From: Amanita rubescens
Taxonomy: Eukaryota > Basidiomycota > Agaricomycetes > Agaricales > Amanitaceae
Assembly (NCBI GenBank): GCA_015039365.1
Contig: WION01000564.1
Location: forward strand, 1-33,666
Direction of reading: 5' to 3'
Length of the DNA stretch: 33,666 nucleotides
The stretch's first letter is position 1; each line of letters opens with the position of its first letter. The translations under genes were made by a program, and so were the position numbers. The notes under the pieces are model-generated. The model did not search any database. It was not told the DNA's origin and worked only from the letters and a program-made list of their open reading frames with translations. This document shows, piece by piece, positions 10,300 to 22,525 of this stretch.

Positions 10300-13200
10300 T
10301 TAATCTTCCTCGCTGTCCATATCATCTTCCTCGCTATCACTTTCCTCACCCTCAGCCACGTCAATCGGATCCAGTGCAATGTCGTGATCCGCGCCCACGT
10401 ATGAATCGCAAATAACGTACAACTTTAACGAATGCTTCCCCTTCGGCAGCGTAAACTCTAGCTTGACTGCGAGGCTTTTGGTCACAGTAACGCGTTTGAT
10501 CACCAAAAGTTGTTTCGTGGCCGGGTCACCAACGACGAGCCACCAGTTGGCAATCTTTTTGATTGGGTAGAATGGAGCGACGACAGTCTGTCCCTCTTCT
10601 TCCTCTTCTTCGTCAACATCCCTTGATAGTGCAACTTTGAGAACAATGGGAGCCCCTGCTGTGTACTCGCCCTTCACCAGTTCCTGTGTGACATCCAGAG
10701 TAGGATATGAGTTCACAAACGTTGCTACGTCACGCCTAAGATTGTTGTTAGTAACCAACGCTTGATAGAGATATGAGACAGACATACATTTGGGCGGGCG
10801 TCATTTGCAGTAGCTCACTCCGTTGCCGGTCTTCCATCTCCATGATATCGTAGATAGACTCGATATTGGCGGCCTTACACCGCTTCATGAGATCGTCGTC
10901 GAAATGAGGGATTTGCTTCAAGGGCGAGTCCGTCTCCCATACTCCCTGCACGCACATCTGCGAAAGATCCATGGCACCCAATGCATTGAGCCAAGCGTTG
11001 GACGACATGACGTCGACGCAGGCCGATAGTAGGTTCATCACCTTCTCTAGTACGAGGACTTGGTCAGCAGCTAGATCTGCCGGTAATTGAATCCGGGAGA
11101 AGTGTGCTTGTAGCAGGAGGAAAGTCTTGAAGTGCGGCGCTTCAAAGTCAACACGATCCAGTTTGACGGGCACGCGCTCATAAATACGACGTAGAAGAGC
11201 CTCCTCGTGACGTCGGATGGGGATCGCTTCAAATTCGGCAGACGAAGATACGACTTCGAGCAGGCCCTTGAGCTTCGTACGTTCTTTGAGGGAGAGCGTA
11301 TAGACCTCGACCGTAACGTACGAGATGTTGTAATATGCCGCGATCATACCCAAGTTCAGCGGTGAGACGTCCATCTCGTCCTCGATGGCGATACACTTTG
11401 AATTCACCAAGTCGCTCAACGTATTTTCAACAAGTTCTGATAGATGATCTGACAGATGTTGGTGGCTGACATTATGGAGGTTATAATAGTTAGGGTTTTG
11501 CGTCATTCGCCGGTAGAAGTATGTCCACGTCAGGATATCCATGGCGTCCTGCTTGTTTTCGATGGTCTTGACAGCGATTTCGGCCAAGAAGTAGTCGTGA
11601 AGCATGTGTGTCGGTAAATGAGATTCGATCGGTAGGCCTTCCGCGAGGAATTTCTTGTAGAAATCTTTGCGTGTTTGTTGGCACATAAGGACGCAGCGAC
11701 TACGTTCATCTTTCATCGGTCTACAGGCGCGACCCATCATTTGCAGAACGTCCATCACGGGGTAGTCGACGTATCGATGTTCCTTCCCTTCGTAGAACTG
11801 GACTCCCATGATGATTACCATATAACTTGCTACGGGAATACTCCATGCAGTGTCCTATTTATTGATAGTAGGTAAGTGAGACAATAAAGAAAACAATATG
11901 GCGTACCTTGCTCGCAACCAAGACTTGGATTGCACCCGACTCGAATAGGCGCTTCACGATGAGCTTATCTTGGTTTGATAACGCCTCGTGATAATAACCA
12001 ATCCCATGTTTCAACGTTTCTGCCAAGGCCTTGTCCGACAAGTGGTCAAGATGGGGCTGTAGGTCTTCCATCTCAATATTCAGGAAACGATCAGGCTTGT
12101 CATCCGCAGCGCAGTGGGTCAAGATGTCGTCGACCGTCAACCGACACTGCCGGCGGGATGGAACAAAGATGATAACAGGTCTTGCGGGCGAGTATTCGAC
12201 GATGGCGAGGTACGCAGGCTTTGACATGCCAATCATAAGGGACGGGAAGTGAGAGATCTGGAAGGATTGCAAATGAATGTCCATGTCCAGTGGACGCGCG
12301 CTTGGCGAAAAGTTGAAGATTGCGTGTGATGGGGCACCGATCCATTCTCCAAGATCCCGCGCGTTCGCCAGAGAAACACCACAAGCAACGACACGAGTCT
12401 TGTTCTCTGTTTGCGCAGACACGTAGCGCGTCCGAGAGATAATGACTTCGTAGGTGGGTCCTACCTCACCACCGACAAGCTGTACTTCGTCCGCGATCAG
12501 AAGACCGACATTTTGAACATTCTTGCGTTGGCGCCATCGTCGTGATATAATATCCCACTAAAGGAAAGGTGAGGTTAGCACTGCTCTAAACAGGGATTGT
12601 AGAGCAACTTGCCTGCAGTGGAGTGCAAACGATGACGTCGCCTTTTTCGAGTAACCTCAAATCCGTACTCGTCTCTCCTGTCAAGCTCACGATTTGTTTC
12701 CCACCCTGCAGTTTTTTGAACTTCTCCTTCCATTCTGCCACGCGCTGGTCGACCATTTCCTGATACGGTTCAATACATACAGCCCTAGGCTGTTCGCGCT
12801 TGCTCCATAACCTGAGCAATGCAAACTCGGCACAGATTGTCTTTCCACTGCCGGTTGGTGCGCCAATGAAGACGTTCTCGTCGGTCGTGTATAAGGCTTG
12901 GAAAACTTGAGTCTGGATCTTGTTGAACGTTTGTATACCGCTTGAATAAATGGCTTCAAACTCCTTGTTATGCAGCGCCGAAAGGGGGAGAGGTTGAAGG
13001 TCGAGAAGCGGTGTCGGGGGAGGGAATTTTTCGGGAAGAATCAGGTGCTTGAAGGAGATAGGGAGCCTCGTTTCGGCATGTAACCAGCGGTCCGAGACAA
13101 TGGAAATGAAATAGTTGGGCGGGACGGGCTCAAACATGGGAACAGTCAGGGTCACGTTGTGTTCGTCTTCGGCGTAACGTTGACGAAGGACGAATGTATC

Positions 13201-16200
13201 GTGGAACAGGACAACTTCTCCGTCCACGTCCTCCACCATGATGACGAATGTTTCTGCTCCGCCGTGAACCTTCTCATCCCATCGAAAATCAGGTATGATA
13301 GAGAGATCGATACGAAGGAGCGTGCGCGTGATTGGCTGTACTTGCGCTTGCAACTGTAACTTGGGGAAGTTATGCACGAGCCTATGCACGAGCCGTCCTG
13401 CATTAGGTATACCGAGCAGCTCTCCGATTTCTGGTGGAGTCAAGTCGTAATAGCGATCCCACGGGAATTGTTTTCCTTCCGCCTTTCGAATGATTTCGGT
13501 CGGGACACCCTTGAACTGACGAAGTGGTGTCATCGAACGCCACATCCTCTTCTCGACCTCCTTGCACATATCCAAGGCAGCTCTAGCGGGGACGGCCCAC
13601 CCTCTCTTCAGGCAAATCTCGAATATCGCGCGCAGGATACGCCCGGCAGATTGCGTGACGTACACCATATCTGATACGAGGACGAACCCATCCAGCTTCA
13701 GCCCAGAGATGTACGCCTGTAGCAAAACGTTGATCTTGGCGGCAGGTTCATCAACGCTCTCCTTGACGGGTACTGGTACGCGTTCCAGCAACTTCGTCAA
13801 CTCGAGCTTCTCCTCTTGTCGAACCGGCAGAAGTTTGAATTCGTTGGACAGCGCAAACACCCGGAAGAGCTCGATAGACGACATTGTTGACCTCAGGTGT
13901 TGGTTATACACCATCATCGAGTTGTATGTCACATAATAATGCGATGCGATGCGACCCAGTTCGGTGCTTTGGAACCGCCCAGATGAGCGCTCATACTTGA
14001 TAAGCTGGCACTTCTCCAAAAGCGCAGCCGCCGTGTGCACGATATCCGCGCGTTTTTGAATAAGGCCAGTGTCGTCTTGTTGATAGTCGACTCCGACGCT
14101 GTAAAGAGACGGTGACTTGAGCATTCGAACATACCTGAAAACAGATCCTATTAGCGCTTTCACTCTACTGAATGATGTACGAAATGCACTTACAAATAGG
14201 TGTACCCCAGCCATTGCACCGCCTCGTCCCTGTTCCTGATCGTTCCGAGCACAATCTCGGCATTTAAATTATCAGCCAACTTGCTGACGAACTGGCTTTC
14301 GATTGGCAGCTGCTGATTCAATAAACTGAGATAGTATTGAAGTTCCGAATGATTCGTGATGATAATTCCCTCTCCAAACGTGTCGTACTGCGGACGGCCG
14401 GCGCGCCCGAGCATCTGGAGAACATCCTGGGAGGATAACTCTACCCATCGACCCTTCTCAGGGTTGTAGATATGAGTGCCTTTGATGATGACGGTATGCG
14501 CGGGAAGATTGACACCCCACGCGAGCGTCGCCGTGCATACGAGCACCTGAATCGATCCGTCAGAGAACAGTTCCTCGACCAGCCCTCGGTCCTCCCGCGA
14601 CATCCCGGCATGATGAATCGCGAACCCAAAAGGCAAGATATCCTTCAAGTTCGAGTCCTTCACGTTTCCGGCTTCTTCATTCAAGATCTCTCGAACCGCG
14701 CCGTCCGGTTTGACGAACTGCGTGATGGTCTCCTTCTCAACTGCCATATCCCGGAGATACCTCGCCGTCTTGGCCGTTTCCTTTCGAGAATGAACAAAGA
14801 CGAGAGTTTGATTTTTCCCCGCTTGGTCGAGGACCTTCTCGTATAGGACCTCGTTCATCACCTGGTACCGCTTGATTGCCTTCTTTTCCGTAATACCAAT
14901 GAACTGTTGCTGCAGACCGCAAGGCCGATACGAGGCGTCAAAGTAGAACAAGCCCTTCTTTTCGTCGACGCGCAAGAAGGTCGCGACGTCTTCGTAGTTG
15001 GGAAGCGTCGCGGATAGACCAACCAGCCGAACATATTCATTGGTCTGTTCCATCCTCCTGATCGTCCTCGCAATGATTGCCTCGAGTACGGGTCCGCGTT
15101 CGTCGTGGAGAAGGTGGATTTCATCAATGATGATTAATCGGACGAGGTTCGTATAGCTGAGATCAGTACTCTTGCGCGTGATAACGTCCCATTTCTCTGG
15201 TGTCGTGACAATGATCTGGGTCTCGGAAATTTGCTGCTTCGTCATTTGAGAGTCGCCCGTGAGTTCGCCGACTTTGACTCCGAAAGGCTTCAGCCGGGCA
15301 GAAAAGTTGCCGACCATTTCCTGAACGAGGGCTTTCATCGGCGCGACGTAGATGATTTTGAAGGAATCCAAGTCAAAGGTTCCCGTGGCTTCGTCTCTGA
15401 CCTTGGCGAGCTCGTTCAGAATGGTAAGCATGGCAACGTTAGTCTAATACGGAGAAATAAGCTATGAATGTCGATGTCCGAGAAGCAAATACTTACTTTA
15501 CCGGCGCCGGTGGGTGCGCAGAGTAGAATTGGCTCGTCCGTCCCGAATGCAACAGGGAAAAGCTTGCTTTGAACTCGGTTGAGCCTGGGGACCGTAAACG
15601 CCTCCCTGGCCCATGGCGGCAACGCGGTGACTGGAACTAGCTCGCCTTCTGTCATAGGTTTTGCCTTTGGCGCGGGGACATGAATTTCCTCGAAGCCTTT
15701 ACGAGAGCGCTTGAATGACCCTTCGGGCAGTTTGCACTTTTTGTTCGACATCAGGTGACCTCCCTGGCTGAACATCATGCTTTCAAGATCTAGTGTCCGC
15801 TTGGGTTGGAGGGTAGTACCAGGTGCGAGCGTAGCTGTCTTGGGCACTTCGGTTTTAGCTTCGTCAACATCCATGGCATCTGACGCCGTCTTGAGTTGCC
15901 TATCACCAGCCAACTCCCGCAAGATCCAACCCACTCCCTTTTCCCTCATCGCCACCTCGACGTTCATTCTCTCGTCAGCATCCGACCGAGCGAGTTTTGT
16001 GCACCAGACGATGACATCTTTGTTCTTCAAGAACTTGGTGACGGTATGGAAGCTCTGGAATTCAAATAACTCTATGAGCTGATTTTCGACGTCCCGCAAG
16101 CTTGATTCAGAGCCAAGAATGGTGAGAACAGAGGCTGCTTTGTCGGCGGCTGTGACTGGATCTGGGTAGATTTCTGATATCTGGCGTTGGACCCAGAATC

Positions 16201-17092
16201 CATCGATGACGTGGGGGGAGACGATATCCTTGTTCGCTTTGACGCCCTTCGCCTTTTTTCCCTCTCCTCCAATTACCAGCTCCTCTTCGCCTGCCTCTTC
16301 GTTTTCTCCTGATGCATCTTCGTCTTCTTCACCTTCTGCTTCCTCGTCATCCGATTCATCTTTAATTTCGTAGCCTTCTTCGTCTTCGTCTTCCTGCTCC
16401 TCCTCGTCAAAAACCACGGCAACTCCGAGTTCGTCATCAATCTCCGCATCTTTCTTCTCCAAGTCAGGATCCACTACAGCCACATCCTCACCCCCATAAT
16501 CCGTGATTTTCTTCGCCAAACTAATCAACTGCCCAAACATGTCGTTGGTTACAGGGCCAACCACCTCCTGTATCTGACGCTTCTTGTCAAAGTCTTTTAC
16601 CCCCTCGTTTTTCAGCGCCTCGAGCACTGCGTCCGCTGCTGAACGAACGATATCCGGAGACTGGTCTCCTAGCAGGCCATGCACTGCCGACAAGATGAGT
16701 TGATAGACTTCACGCGTCTCCAATGTCCGAGGTCGATACGTCAATCCTTCCACGTCCTGTGTCGCCTCTATAATGTCCGCATAACCGAACCCAGGAGCAC
16801 CGCCCGCACCAGCAGCAGAAGCCTCTGCCCGCCTCTTCGCGAGCTGCCTCTCGGTCGCATCTCTGTCCTTCCCATCCGCTGCCTTCTTTTTCTTCTTCTC
16901 CAAATCCTTCGGAGTTGCCCGCAGTGCGCGAGAACCCATCTCTTTCACGTCAATTTTTCCGGCCAAACTGGTTGGAGCGCCATCGGGTTCTTTGTCTCGA
17001 CGTGGTAGAGTCGAGCGGTCTGCGGTGAGAACTAGTGAAGAAAGGGCACTGTAGTTGTACCCCGACAAGTCGGGTTTTCCGGGCTTTGACAT
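10300..17092 (-). CDS. BRR2: BRR2, U5 snRNP Ski2-like RNA helicase (six exons, 2173 aa)
   Basis: BRR2 unwinds U4/U6 snRNA to activate the spliceosome in the nucleus. Exons: 15497-17092, 14194-15443, 12613-14134, 11907-12557, 10788-11854 and 10300-10735. The summed coding length is 6522 bases, divisible by three, and 2173 aa is close to the usual 2100-2200. The start ([20 protein letters not shown]) is a typical BRR2 N-terminus; an upstream in-frame ATG at 17182 is less likely. An acidic stretch lies near residues 240-300. Cassette 1 has APTGAGKT (about 526-533, split by intron 1 after the Lys), DEIH at about 639, SATLP and QMLGRAGRP. Cassette 2 has APTGSGKT (Lys at about 1380), DEVQ at about 1479 in place of DEVH, and [10 protein letters not shown] Sec63-type unit follows each cassette and the tail is acidic ([10 protein letters not shown]). 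In yeast and human only cassette 1 is an active unwinding motor, so the altered cassette 2 fits a regulatory role. The gene looks intact. Confidence 0.97.
12558..12612 (-). other. GC-AG intron in BRR2 (intron 3)
   Basis: The donor is CAG followed by GCAAGT and the acceptor is CTTTAG, with a CTAAC-type branch site (GTGCTAACC). Splicing joins VIVCTPLQ to WDIISRRW, matching the conserved TPxxWD block of BRR2 cassette 2 and keeping the whole gene in frame. No GT donor nearby gives this join. Confidence 0.85.
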
Positions 17093-17803
17093 GGTGGTGG
17101 ACGAGGGAGTTTGCAGTTGTGAGTCGGTGCGTACACAAATTCCTGCTTGCTGACTAAGCGTGGTATCACGAGTCACGTCCATGTCACAAAGTCACACTTC
17201 CACGTACTAAACCTTCGTATCGTAAGTGAAGTCGTTTTCTAAACTAAAAGAGGAAAAGCATCATTCTGGATGTCTCCTAGGTCCTTTTCTTGTCGTAAAC
17301 GCGTAGCAACGAGCAGCGGATGCAATGACCAACCCATATACACCCCTAAAAACAAGTGATGTTCTTGAAATTTTATTTGATGATAACTGATATAACGTTC
17401 AGGATCAAGGTTAGAGTTTAATATACAGTGACGTCTAAAGGCAACCGGGAACGACCCTACAGTTGGCAACCATATGCTCCCATTCAATTGCCATCTACTT
17501 CGCCAAATCTTCGGACCTTTATCTGAATACGGTATGTAAAGATATCGCGTTACTGTTACCAGAAAATTCAAGCGTTGTTTCGAGGACGTAACCATCTGAC
17601 AAGGATCATATTCTTCAATCGGGTAGCCCCGTCACCCGGACGTATCGGTTCCACAGCTACTTTCAGTGTTGAAATCTCATCAGGCCCCTAATGATCATAT
17701 TGACCATCTCTTCGATCTCGCAGCCATGACACCGCTACATGACGTCATTGCGAGCGCCCTGAAGACCGTTCAATCTGCCTCCCCTCTTGCGTGTTCGCGG
17801 AGT
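17093..17803. other. Region upstream of BRR2 with one unassigned minus-strand open frame
   Basis: This holds the BRR2 promoter and 5' untranslated region. An ATG-started minus-strand frame of 118 codons at 17239-17595 includes IWRSRWQLNGSIWLPTVG and ends at a TAG. Its last 35 codons follow a plausible acceptor (TTGTTTTTAG), so it could be a terminal exon of the gene at 17804-18440 or of its own gene. I could not link it in frame to anything, and no family was recognised. Confidence 0.3.
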
Positions 17804-18440
17804 CTAAAAGACTCGTCTCCATGGTAAAAACCCAATACACACTAGGCAAAACAAGGCATAGACGTTGATGGCACAACTCGGATTGTTCCCCAAAACGTTT
17901 GTTAACCCTCCATTGTGGCGTTCAGGGACACTAAAGAAGTAACTCCCTACCCGGAACTTAAAAGCCGTATATGAACTACATATCAGTAACGTGGTTTCAG
18001 GAAACGCCCAATTCAATATCATGCCTGAAGCCGATGCTGTAACCGACAATGCACTTCCACGCCATCTGTCAGCTTGGATAAATCGGTGTTACCAGCTCCG
18101 TGGCCCCCACAGACAGCCGATCTACGGTATCTGACATACTTGATGGAACCGTTATCATTGTGAACGGAATCGAGATCAAGCCGGGACGCCCATTGCTTCG
18201 ATTTCTCACGTCCGTCATCAGTGAGACGTGTTTCACTTATTATTATAGCACCTATCGAGCCCAGACTTGGTCCAAGACGTCCATGTGCTTGCATCTCGGA
18301 TATCCACCCACCGGTAATAGCTGACTTGGGACATTCGTCTTTGTGGATTGAAAATTTGGACCATGGCGCCGCACACGCATCCAAATTACCATGATTGATC
18401 AACGTCAACCTTGTCGGTTGCGTGACGAAGGTAACCGTAC
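17804..18440 (-). CDS. Unidentified gene with at least two exons, 5' end unresolved
   Basis: Two open pieces, 18140-18440 and 17804-18065, are joined in frame by an intron at 18066-18139 (74 bases, donor GTATGT, acceptor CTGACAG). The join reads HNDNGSIK then WRGSALSVTASASGMILNW. The first piece includes LINHGNLDACAAPWSKFS and GSIGAIIISETRLTDDGR; the second ends NVYALFCLVCIGFLPWRRVF before a TAG. The upstream edge at 18440 follows a possible acceptor (AACCAG). An ATG at 18544 opens a signal-peptide-like start (MVFHGIPGLLIWVSSVIIF) in another frame and may be the first exon, but the intron needed (about 37 bases) is too short to trust. The many hydrophobic and small residues suggest a secreted or membrane-linked protein; this is inference. 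No family was recognised. Confidence 0.42.
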
Positions 18441-18544
18441 CTGGTTACGACTCGGACACATTGAAAGGCCATCACACTTCGATGTATAAAGATGATCACC
18501 GATGAAACCCATATGAGCAGGCCAGGGATTCCATGAAACACCAT

Positions 18545-18889
18545 GATTTGCTTATGAAAGTTATGATATGACTCGTTGATCTTCGATCGGATTTTTTACA
18601 GGTCCGCGAAATTCATTTCGTTGCTCAATATTTTTAGAATTGAAGGTGATTCCCCGTACATCAGGTTTGGTGTCGCTTGGATCTTAACTTGCTATAGTGA
18701 TGAGCGTAGAAGTCTTTGACCTATTGCTTATTGTATGACCAAATTATAATTGTGCTCGAAAATGAATTAAATGCTAATCGTGGAACTAGCCACGTCGGGT
18801 CGTATTAAATAGAAGTTAATCATATCCTTGCCAAACCGGTCTAAAGTAAGAATCTCTACGATAATTAATCCCATCAAATACAGCCAAGA
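18545..18889. other. Intergenic stretch, nothing recognised
   Basis: AT-leaning sequence between the start of the unidentified gene and the stop of the zinc-finger gene. It presumably contains the zinc-finger gene's 3' untranslated region and the promoter of the gene at 17804-18440. No coding, RNA or repeat signal was seen. Confidence 0.4.
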
Positions 18890-19605
18890 TCACTTGGCCT
18901 CGCATTTATGTTTTTTTAATGTTTCCTTGCGTGTGTATGAATTTCTGCATCGATCGCAGAAATAACGTCGTCCTACGTGCTTTAGTGTTGTTTGTAGGTG
19001 ACGTTGCAGTTCAGAATTTCGTTTGAATCCTTTATCGCACTCGTCGCACCTCCACGACTTGCCAGCAGTGTCGACGGAGGACGGGGACCCCTGTCCTAAA
19101 GAGTCTGCGGTGCTGAAGGACGAGGAATGGGAGGGGTCGCCGTTCTCCGATGGCAAGGAGAAAGCAGAGCTCGTTGCCTCAGGTTGGTCCGATGCCGGAG
19201 GATATACGGGCTATATCATAAGACGTCGTAAGCATCTCAGCGCTCGGAAGATCATTGTAAGCACGCACATTGAGAAATTCCCCTGACGACTCCCACATCA
19301 ATTGGTCGTAGTTCGGATTGTCAGGAGCGGCCCAATCACCGACCATTCCAGCCTCGGCTCCTTGGGAACTAGGTGCATAAGGGCATTGCTGCTAGAGAAC
19401 GTCAACACATCTTCTCCGCGTCACTAACATCGCTCACGCCAAATTCCGCCTGGATCGGGATGTCGCTCCCCTGCTATCATAGTTCCAGCGGTTAGTCCTA
19501 CAAAGGGAGGTTCTCAACCAGAAAACTCACATGAAAATAGAAGTGCGGGCACTGGTGGCTAGAATCTTGAAGTTGGTGGACTGAGCATGTGCAGGACTGC
19601 GACAT
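18890..19605 (-). CDS. Small C2H2 zinc-finger protein (four exons, 184 aa)
   Basis: A probable DNA-binding nuclear protein. Exons: 19531-19605, 19438-19473, 19269-19391 and 18890-19210, all in phase 0 and totalling 555 bases. Introns are 57, 46 and 58 bases with donors GTGAGT, GTGAGC and GTGCGT. The protein starts MSQSCTCSVHQLQDSS. The middle (MVGDWAAPDNPNYDQLMW) is acidic and aromatic, like an activation or docking segment, and is followed by a Ser-rich linker. Finger 1 (about 133-156) is C-x2-C-x12-H-x6-H, slightly longer than usual between the His residues. Finger 2 (about 163-181) is C-x2-C-x12-H and then Lys-Cys, so its last ligand is a Cys one residue after the His, which is unusual. 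The target is unknown. A decayed partial copy lies at 26790-27117. Confidence 0.85.
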
Positions 19606-20225
19606 ACTAACTCTGCATGTTCAAAAGAAGTCGCAGGTCGCTTTTTAACCCATCCACTGGGCATTCTCCACGCCACCTAGTGAGTGGCTCGTCGGAGCTG
19701 CCGCGGATAATTAAAAAATATATTATATTGGTTGAGAAGGCATGCAGCAACGCCGTCGATAACCATGTCAGGGCGATCAATCTTCTCGATTCCTTAAAGG
19801 ATAGTTTGGAGTCCGCCCTGCACGAGTAGTGTTTCAGGCCGCACAGCGGAAAAAGAAGGCCGACAGAGACCCTTTCAGTGGCGTGTTGGATATAATGAGC
19901 GCCGATTCAACGCATCAAATCGAATTCGTCTCTGCGCTCAGCCCGCGGTCCCGGTACACTCTGGCGGGGGTGCCTCTTTGTTTCTTATTTTATCTCTTAG
20001 CGAATCGAGCATAACCAGTGATTTTGTAAACGCAGACTCGGAGGTCATTCGTGATGTCAAACCATCAGCTTCGACCATCCCAGTTTTATAGATTCAAAAA
20101 GAGCAGCAATGCTTAGCTTTAGCATGCGGAATATCAAGACTCGGCATGAGTTATGCCTCGAGGCAAGACCTTGCCAAAACAAGATTGCTAGGCAACGAAC
20201 CGTGAGCGTGACATGTCAGATATTT

Positions 20226-20248
20226 GCATCATGCATCATGCATCATGG
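20226..20248. repeat. Short tandem heptamer repeat (GCATCAT, about three units)
   Basis: Three consecutive seven-base units are visible. The aligned place in the second copy of the large repeat (near 23228) has only a single partial unit, so the array expanded in copy A or shrank in copy B. Confidence 0.8.
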
Positions 20249-21337
20249 CTTATACCATACGGTAGGATCCGCACAGTCTAGCCAAGATTAAACATCGAGA
20301 CTAAATACACTTACACTCTATATCATATGGAGCTAGTAAGGGCTGCAAAAGGTGTGAGACTGAGAGATTGCTAAGCCATCAAATCAATTCACGGCGTAAC
20401 AGATGGAGAAGTTTCACCAATGCTCGATATTTGTCTCAGCGTAGGCTCCCTGTCCTCGTCCAGATTTTCAGTTTGTACGGGACAGCGCCAGCTCGTCGTT
20501 AGGGTCATGCATGACAGGGCATTTCCGAAAAGGCCCTGAGTTGCTTTACTCATATCAAGCGATCTGTGGGTAATTTGTGAGGAGTGTGGTCCTGTTTCAA
20601 AATTTCACCTAGATTGTATCCTTGGCTGGCGTTGACCCGCCCTGATCTCCACTTTTGCCTAACTGCTTCGACCTATAAACGGAATTTTTTTTAAAATAAA
20701 CACTTCTAATGGAGCTAGCCAAGAGCTGGGAAATTGCCAACCAGAGAACCAGATTGCTGTCAACTGAAAGTTTGTTCCTTAAGGTGGTGACTATGTTCTG
20801 CATTTAGGTTATCTTCAACGTCCTGATGTGCCAGCTGGCATAGTACTTACTCTACTCATCCGAGTCCTCTAGTTACTAAGAGAACAGTTTCAGTAAGATT
20901 AGCCGCGCCATGTTTAGTTGGCGAGCTTTTCGGCGAGTCACAATTCAAAGCTAGATTTGACAGCCCCTCTGAATGAAGGGAAAATCCCGTCAGTCATCAT
21001 ATCAACAGCAGTTTTGATTGATTTTGACAGGTAACATACAATCAGTCATTCCGAACCTGAGCACAGTAAAACGAGTCCGAGTCGGTCCGACTGGCAACAC
21101 TTGCCATGACCAAAAAGTGGCGTCAGACCTATATGGTAGTTGATGCTTTCATGACCTCAAACACTCTCGTTGGCATTCTGTGCCTCGTCTTTCCCCTACT
21201 CGTCCAGGAGAAGTGAATCTATTCAGAAAGAATCGCCTAACCCCCGCCTGAAGGGGCACATTGTGTGCGGAGGTTGAAACACCATCAGGATTTTTTTTCC
21301 GGTTCGTGATACCCGCCGCACCCATAGTACCGGGTTG

Positions 21338-21362
21338 CGCGACCCCAGAAAACCGGGGCGCG
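21338..21362. repeat. GC-rich imperfect inverted repeat
   Basis: CGCGACCCC and GGGGCGCG flank an A-rich 8-base loop, giving an 8-bp stem with one bulged A. It has no U-tract and lies far from any supported gene, so no function is assigned. Confidence 0.5.
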
Positions 21363-21953
21363 GCCTGTTAACCTTGAGCAAACAATTGTCAATGTTGGAC
21401 ATGGGTATTCAGGGCTCACGGTGGATTGTGTGCATCCAGCTATAAGAAAGAACGTCGGTCAGTCAACTGCAGTGAAACGGAGATTTAAGAATTGAGAGCT
21501 AGCCCATAACGCTGGGCCAACTCTGCAGCACCAAGCATGGCCCATGCGCAGAAGTCACGTGGCATTGAATTGGGTTGCTTCTCACGGCTCCAAGTCTCAA
21601 GATCTCACCCAAAAGACTCATATTTCTTATCATATACCACAAGGTATACTTCTTTCCTTGAGTGGGTGAAGCTAAATAGAAGCTGAAAACAATGGGAACA
21701 GTAATGACACCAATCTACAGCCTGATGCGGGCGCATGGACGGGGACGAGGACACTTTCAAGCTATAGGATTTGCGCAAGCGCGAGCCTGAGAAAGCGCCA
21801 AATGTGGGGCCAACGACGCTCCAGCGTAATTGATATACGCTAATTCAACCTTACACTGCGGTCTTCGTTGAATGATCTATGATTTGATATCATCAGAGTT
21901 GGGCGATACCTAGGACTCTGACTCTGGACGCTCGAAGTCATTTTCACGGATAG

Positions 21954-22525
21954 TCAATATCGTTCAATACGGTTCATGTGTGACGGTCTTCCACCAGATT
22001 GTTTGGTTCGTCGCGTCTTCCTGAAATTCGCATTTAGCTAATCCTCGCTTCTAAGTGTGTATAGGATACGTACGGCGGCCTGTATATTGCGCATGCGAAT
22101 TCAAGCAATCATTTTTATTGACAGCCTCACCAGCGGAGTCGCGCACTGAGGATCCCATTACCGGGTTTTCAACGTCATTGGAACAGGCATGATTTGTTGT
22201 GTCTTCCTGAAGTTCACGTCGAGGCTGGATCTCTGCTTCAAGGTGCACGTATATTTACAAGCCGTGTAGTGTGCACGCAAGTTTGGACTCGCGTCGCAAT
22301 ATCCTGCGTGTGCTTCCGAATTGCGGCAATAGTGATCCATTCTCGCGTCGAGTGCATCGAAAACCTCATAGCTCGGTCATGCAGAGCCACGGTTTTCAAG
22401 ATCGTAGTGCTTCTTGTCGTATCTATGGCCACCATATCCATACTGAACGAGGCACTTGTCAATGCTATTGCTCCTTTCGATGTTTCTATCTCCTCGGAAC
22501 CACTAGTTGTTTGTTCCAGGCCCAT
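21954..22525 (-). pseudogene. Diverged, broken copy of the Arg/Ser-rich protein gene
   Basis: The stop-codon end (21954) aligns base by base with the end of the intact gene at 25497, including the block that in the intact gene is exon 3 and its acceptor. About 120 bases of this block occur twice here (near 22010-22080 and 22195-22260). Further upstream on the minus strand a 96-codon open stretch (22238-22525) carries KGAIALTSASFSMDMVAID, which lines up with the N-terminal motif of the intact protein. No single frame spans the whole copy, so it looks non-functional, although the 96-codon stretch could be a separate small paralog. Confidence 0.55.

Larger units (their letters stand above)
19700..22160. 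repeat. Diverged direct repeat, copy A
   Basis: This stretch aligns by eye, in the same order and orientation, with 22745-25700. Anchor blocks are 19745-19900 with 22785-22945, 20100-20275 with 23118-23264, 20430-20550 with 23385-23480, 20985-21125 with 23880-23965, 21540-21700 with 25040-25230, and 21905-22140 with 25455-25695. Similarity is patchy, with many small gaps. Unit A has no SEC31-derived block comparable to the one in unit B. No convincing gene was found between 19700 and 21950; a 70-codon + strand frame at 19617-19829 crosses the unit edge and is not supported. Confidence 0.75.

Noticed and set aside
13562..13936. 124-codon + strand open frame, with others inside BRR2 and SEC31 (14472-14846, 29638-30117, 32113-32550)
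   Set aside because: They lie antisense to well-supported exons and have repetitive or non-protein-like composition; shadows of the real genes.
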